From the NCBI RefSeq assembly GCF_958295425.1, contig NC_081144.1, positions 7,045,186 through 7,109,185 on the forward strand: DNA of 64,000 nt, written 5' to 3'. Below are positions 34,451-48,240 of the stretch, piece by piece. The number at the start of each line of letters is the position of its first letter. The stretch's first letter is position 1. The stretch comes from Solea solea. Its lineage: Eukaryota > Chordata > Actinopteri > Pleuronectiformes > Soleidae. The position numbers were made by a program, and so were the translations under genes. The notes below the pieces were generated by a model that was given only the letters and a program-made list of their open reading frames with translations, did not search any database and was not told the origin of the DNA.

Positions 34451-37400
34451 TACATTGTACTTAGCACAATCTTGACATGATTGAATCCCTCAGAATGGAG
34501 GATATTAATATTAAGTGTGAATGATGGTTACTGTTGATAGTGGGTCCCAGTCTGGAAAAGCTATGAAACATCTCATGTCACTGCCTGTTTGGAGTTGGAG
34601 CTGACAAATTCCCATATCTACTGCATATAATATATGACCTGCGACTGGATGTGTCCTCCTGTCCCACTTACGACAAAAGCCAGTTGTTCAGATGAGTTTG
34701 CCAAAAAAGATTTGTCCTTGGCTAAAGGGCTGAGGGATCTCACAGAGCCATTTGAGATGCACATTGTGTCTCTGTAGACGGTGAAGATGCTGGTAATGAC
34801 AGAAGATTCATTTCAGTCTCCTGGAGCCACAAAAATCACACTTAAATTACAACCTCGACATTATCAGGTGCAGTTGAAGGCTGATACAGTTTAACCTTGA
34901 GGGTACAGTACAACATAGAGCTTTAACATTGCCTCTCTTTTTGGATGCAGTGGTTTAATCTGCCTATGGAACACTTCATGATTGCCTGCCAACAGCTGTC
35001 TTGAATAACATGCCTTATGTTATGTATGTTTTTTCCTCTTCATATTTTCTTTTTTTCTAACTCACTCTAAAAGACATCAGGCAGCAGAATTTGATGGTGT
35101 TTTTTTTCTGCTCAGAAAAACAACAAAGCCTCATTAAATATATTGTTTTTCTGTCCCCTGAAATCTTCGAAATGAAGCGACATTTTCTGTTTTCTGTTTT
35201 CTTTCCCTCTGCATTCCCACGGGCTTTTGCTGTGGGAGAGCTGAGTTGCCATTTCTTAGTGTTGCCAAGTGAGAATCTTCCCATCTGACATTCAGAGCGC
35301 TTGGAGCAGTGCAAACATCAACAGAAAATGTTTTTTTTTCCTCCTCCTGCTTTAGAATAGAATAAACTCTGACTTTGAAATTGTTCCGAGTGTATGTCAT
35401 GCTTGTGAAATGTAATGAAATTAGATCAAACCGCACACTGCCATGGGTAAAGAATTTTGTTGATCTATACAACCTGTGAGCTTTTGTGATCTCTGCCTTT
35501 TGTTTAAAATGTATGCTTTCCAGTAGAGGGACATTGTTCAAGGAGGAATAAGGAGAATGCAGCAGGGAGAGGAGGAAGAAGAATACGTAAGCTCTGTGAA
35601 TAGATGCTGCACATGAAAGCTGCTTTGAGTTTTTTTTTGAGGCCAGCGTGAAGGTGAAGGACACCGCATACAGAATTTCAAAAAAAATACTGTCGTTCTT
35701 CTAACAGTTATGCGATGACATTTAGTTTCCATACACCTGAGGGAAGACAAAGGAGAAATGGAGGCATAGGTAAAATAAAAAATACGCGATTTACTCGTGA
35801 GAGGCCGCACTGTTATCTTCAGAGGTATGTAGCATTCAGATGTACATTTTACATGCTGAACAGGATTTCTTGTGTGATTGTAGCTTTGACATAATTAAAG
35901 GACATTTTGCATCACAACGGATCATATAAATGTGGCATATGCAAGAAGACAAGTACATAAGGATGGAATTGAATATTGCATGAAGGAAAAAAAAAAAAGA
36001 AAATCAATGACTTTATGGCAACAGACAAAGTCCAGCTGGGGTTTTGACCATTCTTTGACCCTCAAAAAGATGCAGCTGCTTATAAATTAAAGGTAGACTT
36101 TAATTTGCATGATTTGGCTCTACCACAGCTGAATAAAGGAGAGCGATGTAGGCTATGTTCACATTAGCAGCCACGTGTTTCAATTCTGATTCAGTTCTGA
36201 TTGATTACAGGTCAGATTTGACGATTCACATTCATAACCACCAAGTATTTTGCATCTGACTTTCACGCGAACGTGACTGTTGTCTGAAACGGCACACATG
36301 CACACGCTGATGCCCTTTGTATGCATCATCAACAGGAAATGTCATATTTGTGAGACCACGGAGTATTGATTTGGCAAATAGCGCATACGTATAGGGAGAA
36401 AGTGGCTTGGATTCTAATTTGACCATTATCTCGCTCATGTCACGCGGCCACATAGCGAATACATGCGTGTTGAAGGACCACATACTGAAGTAACATACAT
36501 CGAATTAAAAAATCTGATTTCTCTTCTTCTTCTATAAGCTTCTGTTACGATTGCTGCTGCTGCTCTCTTAGAGGTTTTTTCCATTTTTCCCCTGTACACG
36601 TGTTTTTGTGGAGTTTTTCCTTATTCAACGTGAGGGTTGGAGGATAGAGCATGTCACATGCTGTACTGTGTTTGTGATGTTGGGCTATATAATCACAGAA
36701 TTTGACAGACATGAAAACAACAAACCCGGCGGTGCCCTGAGGCTTTTGCACAGCACTGTATGTCACTGTAACTTGTTAATTTGAACAAGGATGGGTTGAT
36801 CGACTGAGCGAGGTAGAGATGAGAGAAAAAGAGGGAGAAGCATTTTGTGGAAAGAAAACTGTCTAGAAAGTGCTACAGCCACACCTTTCACAAAACCATC
36901 AGAAGGTGACATGTTGCTGCATTTTGTGTGAGTGCACCTGAAGCACACAGCTTTGGCCTGGTTTCACTTTTGGGATCAATGCTCAGTCCCAGCCTTGGTC
37001 AAACAGACACTTATTCACAACACGGCGAGAAACTAGATGAGAAATCGAGGCAGAGATGTGAAGTACATACTGAGTCTACATTGTTATTGGCAAAGGCCCC
37101 AGGTCATCCTCCATTGCATTCCTTGTCTGCGGAGAGCTGCTTCACATATCCACATGCATGTATGTAGTCGTGGTTTCATTCAAACTGTAGGCATGCTCAC
37201 CAATGCCCATGTAGGCACCACCACTGAAATGAGCAGACCCTAGTGGACCTTTACTGAAACTAAGATGTGGAAAGAATGACCGGAGCCTAATGCTGGAGCC
37301 AAGACACATCTCCACAGAAATCCCCACACAGAAAATATAGGCAGGGTCTCTGCAAATAAATGAGTGCCAAGCATTGTATTGGGTCATTTTAAGAAAATCC

Positions 37401-38466
37401 TTTCTATCTGTAACTTGTGGGCTCATGGGAGTGGCAGGTGCCACTTATGGTGCTTTTGTGAAGCTGAAGGTGCTCCTCTGAGTGTTAAGACATCTTCTTG
37501 ACTCTTTCTCTACTCAGGTCATTGTGCTGCTGCCATTCCCAGAATAAAAGATTCCTGTTGTTCATTTGTATTCAGCAAAGCTATTTTGACTTGCATAGAG
37601 AAGTATCAGCAAAACGAGAGGGAGGAAAGTATAGTAATCTGAGTTCCTTTGGATGTTAAAAAGAGTGAAGTACACTTGTGTTTTTGGCTGAGCGTGCCAG
37701 CCAAGTTGGAGAAATCTTGCCGCTTCGATCATGCCCACAGAGATTATTTACTTGACAGCAAGTTGGTTGGCATCTCCAGGAGCAGAATGGAAAGTTGCAG
37801 AATTGATTTCCTCCCAGCATAAGGCTGGTAATAGCTGGCTTTGGAAAAAGGACATGACATTCATTGTACTATATTGATCAAAATAATTACTCTCCTCCAT
37901 TTGTCCAGCTCTCTAAACCCTCTCACAGCAGTGTTATCTGGTGAGCTGTTTAGAGATTCTTCTTTTGCCATCTTCATTCTCATCCAGAGAGCTTTCCTCA
38001 GTCGTTATTCAAAGCCTCATGATTCAGAGGTCCACATTGCTCATTGTCGTAGTAAACGCGTTATTTAAAAAAGGAGTGATTGATGGAGCCAGTCTGTGTC
38101 AAGCTTGTAAAGAAGTGGTTATATACTATCTGACAGGAGGAGAAATAGGTAATCATAAGTGGGCAAACATCGAGATGCCACAGCAGTGGCCTTGTATTCC
38201 TCTCAGTGCCAGAGGATACTGTGAGCTAATTAGAAACATTAGTGAAATGTGACTTATGGAGCGTCACATTTTTTCTCTCTGTGCTAATTTGGTGAGTCAA
38301 CAACAGGATTTCTTTGCATTTTTATTGATGTAGTACTTCGCCTTCTGCTAACTGATTTTCTTTCTTGTTGCATGTATCATTGGATATTGTTTACAGAATT
38401 TACTGAAATAATGATCAGTGAACTGTGTTAATGCTACAGTCTCGACCAAACGATGTGGACACAAAA
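34451..38466. other. Noncoding DNA
   Basis: No gene recognised; the 176-codon minus-strand frame at 35134-35664 lacks any homology I know. A stretch at 36156-36490 (starting TATGTTCACATTAGCAGCC) may be another old repeat. The block 37690-37840 is repeat-free and balanced in composition, a possible conserved element. Confidence 0.35.
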
Positions 38467-38794
38467 GCTGTGTTTCCACCGACTGGCCCCGACCATTCCA
38501 TTTTTTGGTACTCTTTCCTTGGGGTACCAGAGTAAAAGGAATATGGTACGGGTGGAGCTAGGCTGGCTCCACTCACGACAGTGAGCTTATCGAGCAACAG
38601 AAAGGCGCCACTCCCTTGCGACCTCTGTTGTTGTTCATTGTGTTGATGTCTGTTGTGTTGCATTCAATGTCGTTGTTCGGTGTCAACACACTGGTACAGC
38701 GTCACACTACCAAGTAAACGTACTGTTCTCAGTCGAAACGCAAGCCTGATCCAGGGCTGTACCAAACCAAACTGTACCATGATGGAAACACGGC
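38467..38794. mobile_element. MITE-like element with GCYGTGTTTCCA inverted ends
   Basis: The left end is GCTGTGTTTCCACC and the right end, reverse-complemented, GCCGTGTTTCCATC. Inner GGTAC-rich motifs also occur in inverted positions (TTGGGGTACCAGAG; CTGTACCAAACC). This is a common fish inverted-repeat family with no transposase. Target duplication is not clear. Confidence 0.6.
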
Positions 38795-41700
38795 TAAAGA
38801 CCAAAAATGTAATTTTAGTTAATGCAGTTGATTAACAACAGGTTAGCAGTCTAATGAGCACAGGTTTCAGTCGAGGGCATTTTAAGTAGGCAAGGTTGCG
38901 TTTCTGTCCAGCACAATAAAATAACCTCTTCAATGGTCGCCATGTTGACTGCAACTTGGCCCTGCAAAAGACGCATGGAGATAATGGAGGGAAAATGGAG
39001 TATCATTGGTACTTTAGACAGTTTTACAAGCCGCAGAGAATAATCAGCACTCAAACTTTAAACACTTAAAAAAAGTAACACATGATGAGGTTGAGCTTTA
39101 CAGCCAGTTCGTAACACAGACAAAGAGCATTAATGTTGCAAAATACAGGTATGAAACTGAGAACATAGTTATTGTTATTGTGTGTTTCTTCATGTCGCAT
39201 TGCTGTAGACTTTTTAAAGCGAACCTACAACTGATCAATTTTAATACTCTACTGTTATGGGCGATAGCACAGTGCATGCCCCATGGTGTTTGAAATGAAC
39301 TTTGTGGGATCTGGTGGACACATGACCTTTCCAATGTGTCATGGCCGATTGCTGTCTCCACCCTTCCCAAGGCAACTGTCTGACTTAGCATTTACAAGAA
39401 TCACAGTTTGATGTGAAGACATTCACAAATATATTTGATAGTTAATTAATAATTGTTAACAGAAGTATACAAATAGCATGTTTTTAGAGGACTGAATTAT
39501 ATTACTCTATATTACTACAATTTGAGCTCATAGATTCAATGCCAATGTTTTCATTTATCTGAGCTCTTAGTAGTGTCCTGGCCCATCCCTTAAATATATT
39601 ATGTAGAATATTTTGTGATTTATTTAATTAAAATGCTTACATTCAAAATTTGCACAACCAGAAAAGTGACAATTTTCTCAACTGGGCTCTATCTGAGCTG
39701 GCAAAGCTGTTTTCCGACCTCACATAGTTTGGGTTTCGCCCGGCACCTTGGCTATATGAGAAACGAATAAACCGATTGTGTTGCTCTCTGTTTAAAAGCA
39801 GGGTGGAAGTGAATAGTGCCATTACAGGAGTAATTCATACATACACTGAAATAGAAATTCACTCCTTATCGGTTTTCCCACATGCAGCTGAAAAGTTTAA
39901 GAATTTCTTTACAAACGCTCTTTTCATTTTTGCAGTGTCACCATTTTCAGATTCAGAAGAAATTAATCCAAATTGGAAAGTTAAGCCTCAATAGGGGTTA
40001 AACTAATGGTGCATTATGTGTCAGTGCACATTTAAAATTCCCTGTGCTGCCAGTTGAGCTGCTACTTTTTTTTTTTTCTTTTTTTTTTTCCACTTTTGAG
40101 TCATACAAAATTTGAAGATGCAAAATGTAGCTCCTGTTATCTGGAGCAATGTGTCAACTTTGCAGAATTTAGCTTGTCCTTTTTGTTTTTTCTCCCTGAA
40201 ATTGCTTCTTGATTTTAGACAGATTATTTGACAACCATGAACAACAGTCGGTATATCAGCCTGAATCTTTCCTCCAACACATACAATTACGAATTACAAA
40301 GGTCCAATATTGATATTTCTGTCCATAATTCTTTAATTATCAGACATTTTATTGTGATAATTATCAATGTCGACTGATTGGAAACTTTTTATTGTAGTAA
40401 TGTTTTTGCCCATATTGCCAAGCCCTACATACATTATAATTTCTTGTTTGATATCAATACTGGAGGACATTAAAACCTTTGAAATGCCAACCAGGGCAAA
40501 GGACTGAGGTGTTACAGGGAATCATTCTAACATTAACTCATGTGGATGTTCAATATTTAATGAGAAGTTTGGTTAAGGTGAAAACACACAAGATGGATGC
40601 AGAAGTATCACACGGCTCACTCTCTGACTGTGAAATCTCTCTATCACTTACAGTATAGTTTATAAAAACATGACATTAAACATTTTGACCCAAACCTCTT
40701 TACCTGCACTTTCTAGTCTGCGGTTCCCAAATGGAAATCAACCTAGTCTCAAGGATCAATGTTGTTCTGTAGTCCTGTACACACAGCAACTGATGGTGTT
40801 GACAAGGAGCAGATGGCGTCCTATACTGTGATTTACTGCTGCGTAGCCGGGGGTGCAGCACTTTTTTGCGAGCCTTTCTCCTCCTGAATAATTGATAGAA
40901 TACTGTCAGTTGGCTGTGTAGAATTTCACATATTGTCAATTGAGTGGAAAGGTTTGCCATTTGTTATGTGTTTCTTCAAGGCTTTGTGGTTTTTAATTGT
41001 TGGGGCATTATCTCACATCTGTTGGGATGCAGCGAGCGGCACAGATTATTGTCGCTTTCATGGCGAAACCTGAAGGCAATGTAACAATCGTATGGCTACT
41101 GATAAAGCCAGGATTGTTTAGCAGTCATAACAAAAAAACAACAACAATTTTCCACTCCAATGACACCCACATTTGTATCTATTCTATTTTAACAAGGTGG
41201 CAGCAGCAGCAGCAGCAGCAGCAGCACGTGTTTGCAGATGTGATGACACTTAAGAGGTTTCTTGAATGTAAATTGAAACCCTGCATTATGTTCATTAGCT
41301 CTCATGCACTGGAGTTTAGAATGTTTGAATATTCACCAAAGATATCATCCCTAAGAGACAACAGCTGTTCCCAATCTGTCACAGTTTCGTCTGTAGCGCC
41401 ATTACATGACTGGACGCTACACTTTGTTGTTTGCAGTTCCAGAGGTAACATTCATTCTCCTTCAGAAATTGATTTGCTTCCCTTGTTAGCTGTCTAACAT
41501 CCTGCTGTGGCACTTTGATGGACTCACTGAAAAGTATGAGGCCTTTTTGGAGAATTTATTCTATGACTTTTGCCAAGAAGTACAGCAGGGTTCAGTAATT
41601 CTTCTTTCCAGCCAAGCCCCAACAGTATTAGTTTTTGTCTGGCCACCTGACCATGACAACTACTACCAGAAGGAAGAAACTGGTAGTTTTTTGTTTTCTG

Positions 41701-44700
41701 TTCACTTGCTCCATCTGAGCTCCACTGATGTAGAAAGGGGTCACAAATCAGCTCTTAGTTACAATATGTCTCATACTTTTACCACTACTTAATACATTGT
41801 ATATGTTATAATACAGTATATCAGTTCACATACAGATTTGAGTAGCTATGTTGTTTCAGACTGAAGTGTTTAACATGATACACAGTACTGTGTCACTGTA
41901 TCAGGGGACAGCAGATGATTAAGCCCTAATGACTCTGGTGATGTCCTGATTTTCCTTTTTCAATAGATTCTTCAGTCAACATATTCTCAAGCTTTTTTGC
42001 AAAAATCAATGGTGCATGTAGGATTTATTCATCTAATTTGGACCCTCGGGATTGACTGGGATTCACTTTGGGTATTCATTTATTGACAACCAATTTAGAT
42101 GTTGTCCTTGGGAGTAACTTGGTAACATGCGGTTCATAGACTGTATAAAAAATCTACTTCGCCTTCTGGTTGCAAAACAAAGTCCACGGCATTTGTGATG
42201 TGACCAGTCCTAAGGCAGTTCTTAAAACCACAAATTCACAGATGTCACCTCCAACCAGGCTCCTACTGGAGGGTTAGGTTAAGGTTATGGTGCTTTATCA
42301 TCTATTGTGTCTGTGTCTGTGCTGTTTCTTAGGTCCAGTCCCAGTGTCCACCCGCACATACTCAAAGTCTTACACACGCGTTCACTGCAGGTGACACTAA
42401 CCCCTGAGTGAGTAAATGAATTATTTATGAATAACCTTATCCACTCTATAGGTCAACAAATGAAAAAGTCCCAAACTTGCCATCATTTTGTGGCACGATG
42501 TCACATTAAGTGTTTGCTCATTCCCGCTTATATCATTTTTCAGTCTTTGCAGCCTCTTGCACTCAGACACTTAGCAGATGACATCATCAAAACCAATGAG
42601 GGTTCAGGATTTAAGGGTTTAGGGAGAACACTGGGATTAGGCCCAAGTGTGTCAGAGAGCCATTAGTGTGGCTGCAGACCTGTTCGTCATTACTTTGTAA
42701 CAAAACGCTCTCCTTCTGGGAGCAGTCGTTTGAAAGTTTCCATTTTGTGTGAATGTTTTAATCACTTGCACCTTCTGACGCACCTGGCAGTGCTGTAATT
42801 AAGATTTGGTGCAGCATTCAGTGGGGATGGTTAAGAGGACGACTGTCCTTTTATAGATTTGTGCTGATATTCATTCAACTGACCCTTGGAAAAAAAACGA
42901 TTGCGTAATTGCCTACTTTTAACTACTCATCTTACACTGAATGCTCCTCGTCTTACACAATACAAAACCAGTTTTTTTCTTTTGGAAGCAGCTGCAATGA
43001 TACAATCTCACTTTCAGCCCGAGAATAGATGTGTGTCTGATACCCCACCATTTTATTATCGTATAATAATGTTTCCTGCATCCCAGGTTCCCTAAAGTTC
43101 ACAGAAGCTAGCTGTGCCTCAAACTGATAAGTTCACAATTAACGTAATGTTTCTAGTGGTTATCGATTGGTCTTGTCTTCTCTTTGCCTCCTTCCATTGA
43201 TTGTTGATGCCGCCATCAGATTACAAGGCAATGTGAGGGAAAGTGATAATACAGTTTGGTCTGCCCTGCAGGAACCTACCAAATGCATCCTTATCTGTTT
43301 GGATGTGTCTGTTTTAATGAAAGTCAAACAGTTTTGTCCATAAATCTGTTTAGACATTTCATAAATCCATACATAATCATTTAAAAGTCCATTTATCCGT
43401 GACTATTTGTCCGTATACGTTTGGACACTTGAGGTTTTCTCTGAATAACAAGAAGACATCTGTGCAGTCTCATAACCAACATGCACATTTAACGGGGAAA
43501 ATACTGCGCAAACACAGCTGGTGAGAACAAAAATATGGTTTTATAATTTGCTGCTTCAATGTCCTTTGTTTTGAACCATTTTTAAAAGAGATCTTAAAAG
43601 CACGCAGTACCATTGAGAGTTCTCACTTTAATCAGAGTTGGTCGTCTTAAAGTACATATCTACCCTTCTCTCCTCTTCCCTGTGCTGGTATGTTTCAAAG
43701 GTCAGTACCTAATTTTGTAATGAGTGCTTAATTGAAAGAAAACTCTCCGTCTGCTTTACACATGATCTTGCTTAAGTATTGCAACGCTCTTGGGTCAAAT
43801 CTCTCCGTCAGCCAACAGGAGACAGTGACTTTTATGAATACATGACAAATGGGCTGAAACAGTAGCACTACTCCTTTACACATAATTGAATAGCAGCATG
43901 TTTACCCAGTGAGCAGGTGTGAATTAAAGGCATGTTCTTTAAAGGCTTTTAATGAGAATTCATCATGGTTGTTGGCAGCGAACTGCATTAAACACTATTA
44001 AAGCCTTGATATCTATAATTGAATAAAGCACATTGTTGCTCAGCAGTATGCATGATATAATAGAATTCTTTCATGTTTCAGCCACTAAGGAGAGATTGTC
44101 TGTTTTTCATTAACTTTAATTTGCACCGAGTTTATTAGATGGTTTAAATGTCACCGTTAACACAGTATAAAAGGTAATAGCATTATAAAAGCCTCTCGAC
44201 TTTGTACTACAGAACAACATGAATGCGCCCCTAACAAAAACCCCGCCAGCTTGTACATGGTGCAAGGAGATTGTCTGCAGAGGTTTGGCTGTCACATTCA
44301 ATCTGTCTTTGACTAATGGCACAGTGGTTTCCAAGTTTTGGGCCTGTCTTGTATCGGAGTTTGCCGACAATGTGAAGGTGAACGATCCCCATGAGCATGC
44401 CACTCCGTGTGCCACTTACTGCTCGTCCATCGCTTGTCCTACCTTCAGCTGCAGTACAAGGTGAAAAAATGTTTATAACTTCTGCACTTCCATCACAAGA
44501 CCACACACACACACACACTCCACATGGTACAGTAGTCGTAACATAAAGGATGTGCAACGTTGAGCTGAATTCTTGCATTGGTTTCGACCAGAATTGTGGC
44601 ACTCGCTGAAAAGTATGAGGATAGATTGTTCTTCTCGCTCTAGAAAGACCTTGGTGCAGGTAATACGGTTTATTAAGTTGAGAGGGCCTGTCGCAAAAGA

Positions 44701-46380
44701 AATAGCTGCTTTCGGAACACATTACCAAAACCTATCTGACATTTATAAGAGTTTGTTGGTCCCCTGGGGAATTTGTTGTTTTCCTCGCACCACACTGTTC
44801 TCTCATGGAGCATGTAATTCAGAGATGCCGAGGTCTGGAGACGTGTATGTTTTTATGTTGTTGTATTTCCTCTGCAGGAGGTTATCCTCTTCCTTTTATG
44901 ATGAAACAATTATCTCTATTCAGATAATAAACGCAAATTAAGCTTTGGAAATGTTAGATTGGTATGATGGTGTAGCATTTAGCAGGGCAAAAATTGAATG
45001 TACCACCCATAAGTATATAAGTTAATAACTGCTTTGAATAGCATTTGTGGCCTTAATAAGAAGCCTTTTTTTATGTACTTTAAGCAAGGAATCCGCCATC
45101 TTGTGCTATCATGTTTCTGCAGCAGCCCGAACATTTTGAAGCAGACCCTTAGCAGCAAACAAATAATATCCTTCATGACATGTGAAGGCCACCTTAGTTA
45201 TTTGATGGCCCTTAAAAAAGGGAGAGGTGAGCAGAGGAGTCCTCAGTTTGTTGCAATAAGCAATCCTCACCATTCGATGTCACACATTTTTGCACACTGG
45301 GCCTTTAATCCTTAAAAGTGTAAAGAAAATCGATGCATTTTATTATTTCCGGGATGATATTTAATCTCCTTTTGTGTCTACTCTGGCTGTGTTATGTTTC
45401 ACTCAATAGGCAGGCGAGAGGGGGAGGCAATTCATCTGAAATCGTGTCCCTGCTGTTGACCATTTCTCAGGGACTCCAGATGATGAATTGCCTTATTTCT
45501 GCACATAAACACAAGTCTTGTCTCCCAGTGAAGCAGGTAACAGTAGTAGGTGCTCTGCACCAGGAATTTATTGACGATAGCTTTCTGAAAAAGAGCAGTT
45601 GCTTCAAGGAGATCATCGTTTTCCTAAGAGCCGCAAACATAAAAGATCGTGCAAAAACCTCAATCCTTCTGAGTCGTGAGGCTAATGGGGCAATGCATTT
45701 ATAATTAATAACAAACATGACATTTAAACTGATTTCTTTCAGCCATTTCAGATTCAGCGGATACATCCGTGACCCAACATGGCTGTTGCTTCCCTAAATG
45801 TTTTAGATCACAGTGTTTATGCTGTGTCGTTCACATGTGGGTGCTCAGATAAGCACATTTCAAAAACAGTTTGAAGGCCAGCTTTGACCTATGACGTGTT
45901 TACTGTGAATCCACGGAGACATCATTGGGTCTAATTCATTAACAGTGATTATCAGTCAGACAACAATTGGATTCAATAAACCATAATTAGATAAACAATG
46001 TTCGACCAGCAACAATTAAGCTGGATTCACAAAGGACTATGTGTCAAATTAGTTACGTCTTGCTCTGTGTCATGACAGACCAACAGTGAAGGATCAACAC
46101 ATAGACAGAAATATTCTGAAGCTAACCTAAATAAGACACCGTCATGTAAACAATACTTTTCTGTAGACATTTATGGATCATAAAATTGGATTATAGTCCA
46201 GCAGTAATGAAGATGTGTCAACTCTACTTAAGATGACAATGCAGCAGGCCCATGGTTTGACTGAGAGCTAAACCTGCTGTGATATAATGTGCATAGTATG
46301 TCACTGTAATTAGGGGGGAGCTCAAATAGCAGCATGGTTCCATTTTGGACCCGATTCCAATCTTACCAAAATATCTGGAA
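38795..46380. other. Noncoding DNA with a few repeat fragments
   Basis: No coding gene recognised. A fragment at 40317-40432 ends TTGCCAAGCCCTA, the reverse of a TAGGGCTTGGCAATATGGGC repeat head. The blocks 42560-42860 and 43900-44070 are balanced, with TAATTA- and ATTAAAG-type motifs, and look like regulatory DNA rather than repeats; this is a visual impression only. Confidence 0.35.
41201..41225. repeat. (CAG)n microsatellite
   Basis: Eight CAG units within a frame (40997-41497) that is otherwise unsupported. Confidence 0.85.
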
Positions 46381-46382
46381 CT

Positions 46383-46646
46383 AAGGCTGGATGATATGGC
46401 CAAAAAGATTTCCCAATGAAGCTTTATTTCTCCCTGTTTTAACACATTTGTGAACAAAATTTGAGAGAAATTAGCCTTTTGTGTGCGTACGGAAACGTAC
46501 ATCTTTTATGGAAAATGGGAGCGTAAACAAAAGTGTGTGCATTGAATACAAAAAACATTTTACATGAGTCTAAAACAGAGTCAAGCAAGACAACAAGGAA
46601 ATATAAAATAAATATCATTCTGCAGAGGTGGGTTTTGACTTGCGTT
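46383..46646 (+). repeat. Dispersed repeat copy A (hAT-like head)
   Basis: It starts AAGGCTGGATGATATGGCCA, a hAT-like terminal motif. From 46407 (GATTTCCCAATG) it aligns with copy B at 47968-48240, including ATCTTTTATGGAAAATGGGA and GTCTAAAACAGAG. Confidence 0.6.
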
Positions 46647-47967
46647 CCATTTGGAACCTGAATGTTAATGTTCATTTTTTTTTTTAAATCAGTCAATTTT
46701 GATATCAATATTATTAAAATTAGATGATGAGTGAGCTAATTGGCTTGTAAAATGTTTTTATGGACAGAAAACAGCTGTTAAACACAGACATATTTTACAC
46801 ATCTGGGGTAAAACATTCTTAATTACATATGTAATAGCTCAAGGCGCGTTTGTGCAATGCATGAACACATCCTTATATTACAGTTGAAGAAAGTTGTGTT
46901 GCGATATATATGATGTTATTGCATAATTGCATCACCCCTACCTGGAACTGTTCAGACCTCATAACTCTTCTTTTGTTTCTCGCCATGTCTCTCCCTGCAA
47001 TATAAAGTCTACTTTTGAAAATATCCACGGAAACAATCCACCTCATTGCAGCCATAAAATACAGAGAGGACTTTCAGTTAAGTGTTGTATGCATATCAAA
47101 TCAATACAGCGGGCTCATTATCCTTAGTCGTCATGGCGACGCTGGATTCAAATGCATCACTCAGTGACACCGATTAAAAGTTCAAAGAGTTCACATTTAT
47201 TACAAGATAATACAGACGAGGCAAGATGAAGGGCAGAGTCAAGAGGCAGCGTGTGGACAGATACGAGGCGAAAGAGGCAAATGTGAAGTCACAGGAGGTC
47301 GAAAACAGGATTGACAGTCACAGTGGCTTTGTCTGAGATGACAAGACAATTGAATAACTTCAGTCGTACGAGTGTCTTCATTAACCTGAACGGATATTAA
47401 GTCGTTTGTTATAAATAGCGAGGTGTGAAAGTCACAGCAGCTATTTACTGTGTTTTCACTTCGTACACTATATTCTTCTGCCGCTCATCTCATTTCCTGG
47501 TTGTGGCAACATGTTGTAAAGCGGCCTCATTAATGATGGGGCAGTGTTTTAATGAGCACATTGTCTAAGGAGCATGGCACAAGTGCAAATAGGGCACGTC
47601 CGTCCAAATGCTGTATACTTTCACGGGTTTAACGGGAGAGAAGCGGTCGCTGTGCCAGGTTCATGGTGGTGCTCATGATGTCTCATAATTAATAACGGGT
47701 GTGTTTTTTTCCCCCCCCTATAAATAGCCAGGTACGCTCAAACCTTAGTGGACTGGGGTGGATTTGTCAGGTAATAGCAGAGGAAATGGTTTTGCTTCCC
47801 ATGTGTGCGTGCATGTGTGTGTTTCGGGAGTATTCACTTGTTGTGTGCTCACCCACAGTTTATATTACTGCTTCTACTGCTAAATAATGTCGTAATTGAT
47901 ACAAACGCAACAAAAATATAAAATATATGTATGTTTTTGCTAAAATGAACTGAAGTAAAAAATGTAA

Positions 47968-48240
47968 GATTTCCCAATGCAAACAAAAAGCTTTGTTTCT
48001 CCCTATTTTAACAAATTTTGAACAGAATTTGGAAGAAGTAAGCCTTTTGTTTGCATACGGAAACCTTGCATCTTTTATGGAAAATAGGAGCATAAACAAA
48101 GGTGTTGAGTTATATTTCTGAGTGTGCATTTTCTTTATACGGGTGACAATACAACAAATCTTTTTACATGGGTCTAAAACAGAGACGAGCAAGAAAACTA
48201 GAAAAGCTAAAATAACCATTATTCTGATTTTGACTTATGT
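47968..48240 (+). repeat. Dispersed repeat copy B
   Basis: Shares GATTTCCCAATG, TTTCTCCCTATTTTAAC, ATCTTTTATGGAAAATAGGA and GTCTAAAACAGAG with copy A, in the same orientation, with insertions and point differences. Similar minus-strand peptides in the two copies come from this shared repeat. Confidence 0.6.

Noticed and set aside
35134..35664. 176-codon open frame on the minus strand
   Set aside because: No recognisable domain, no splice or promoter context, and composition like the noncoding surroundings. A frame of this length is expected by chance in 64 kb.
40997..41497. 166-codon frame with a glutamine run
   Set aside because: The Q run is a plain (CAG)8 microsatellite and the rest matches nothing I know.
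46439..48219. Similar minus-strand peptides at 46439-46708 and 47860-48219 suggesting a duplicated gene
   Set aside because: The similarity comes from two copies of an interspersed repeat; both frames are short and not otherwise gene-like.
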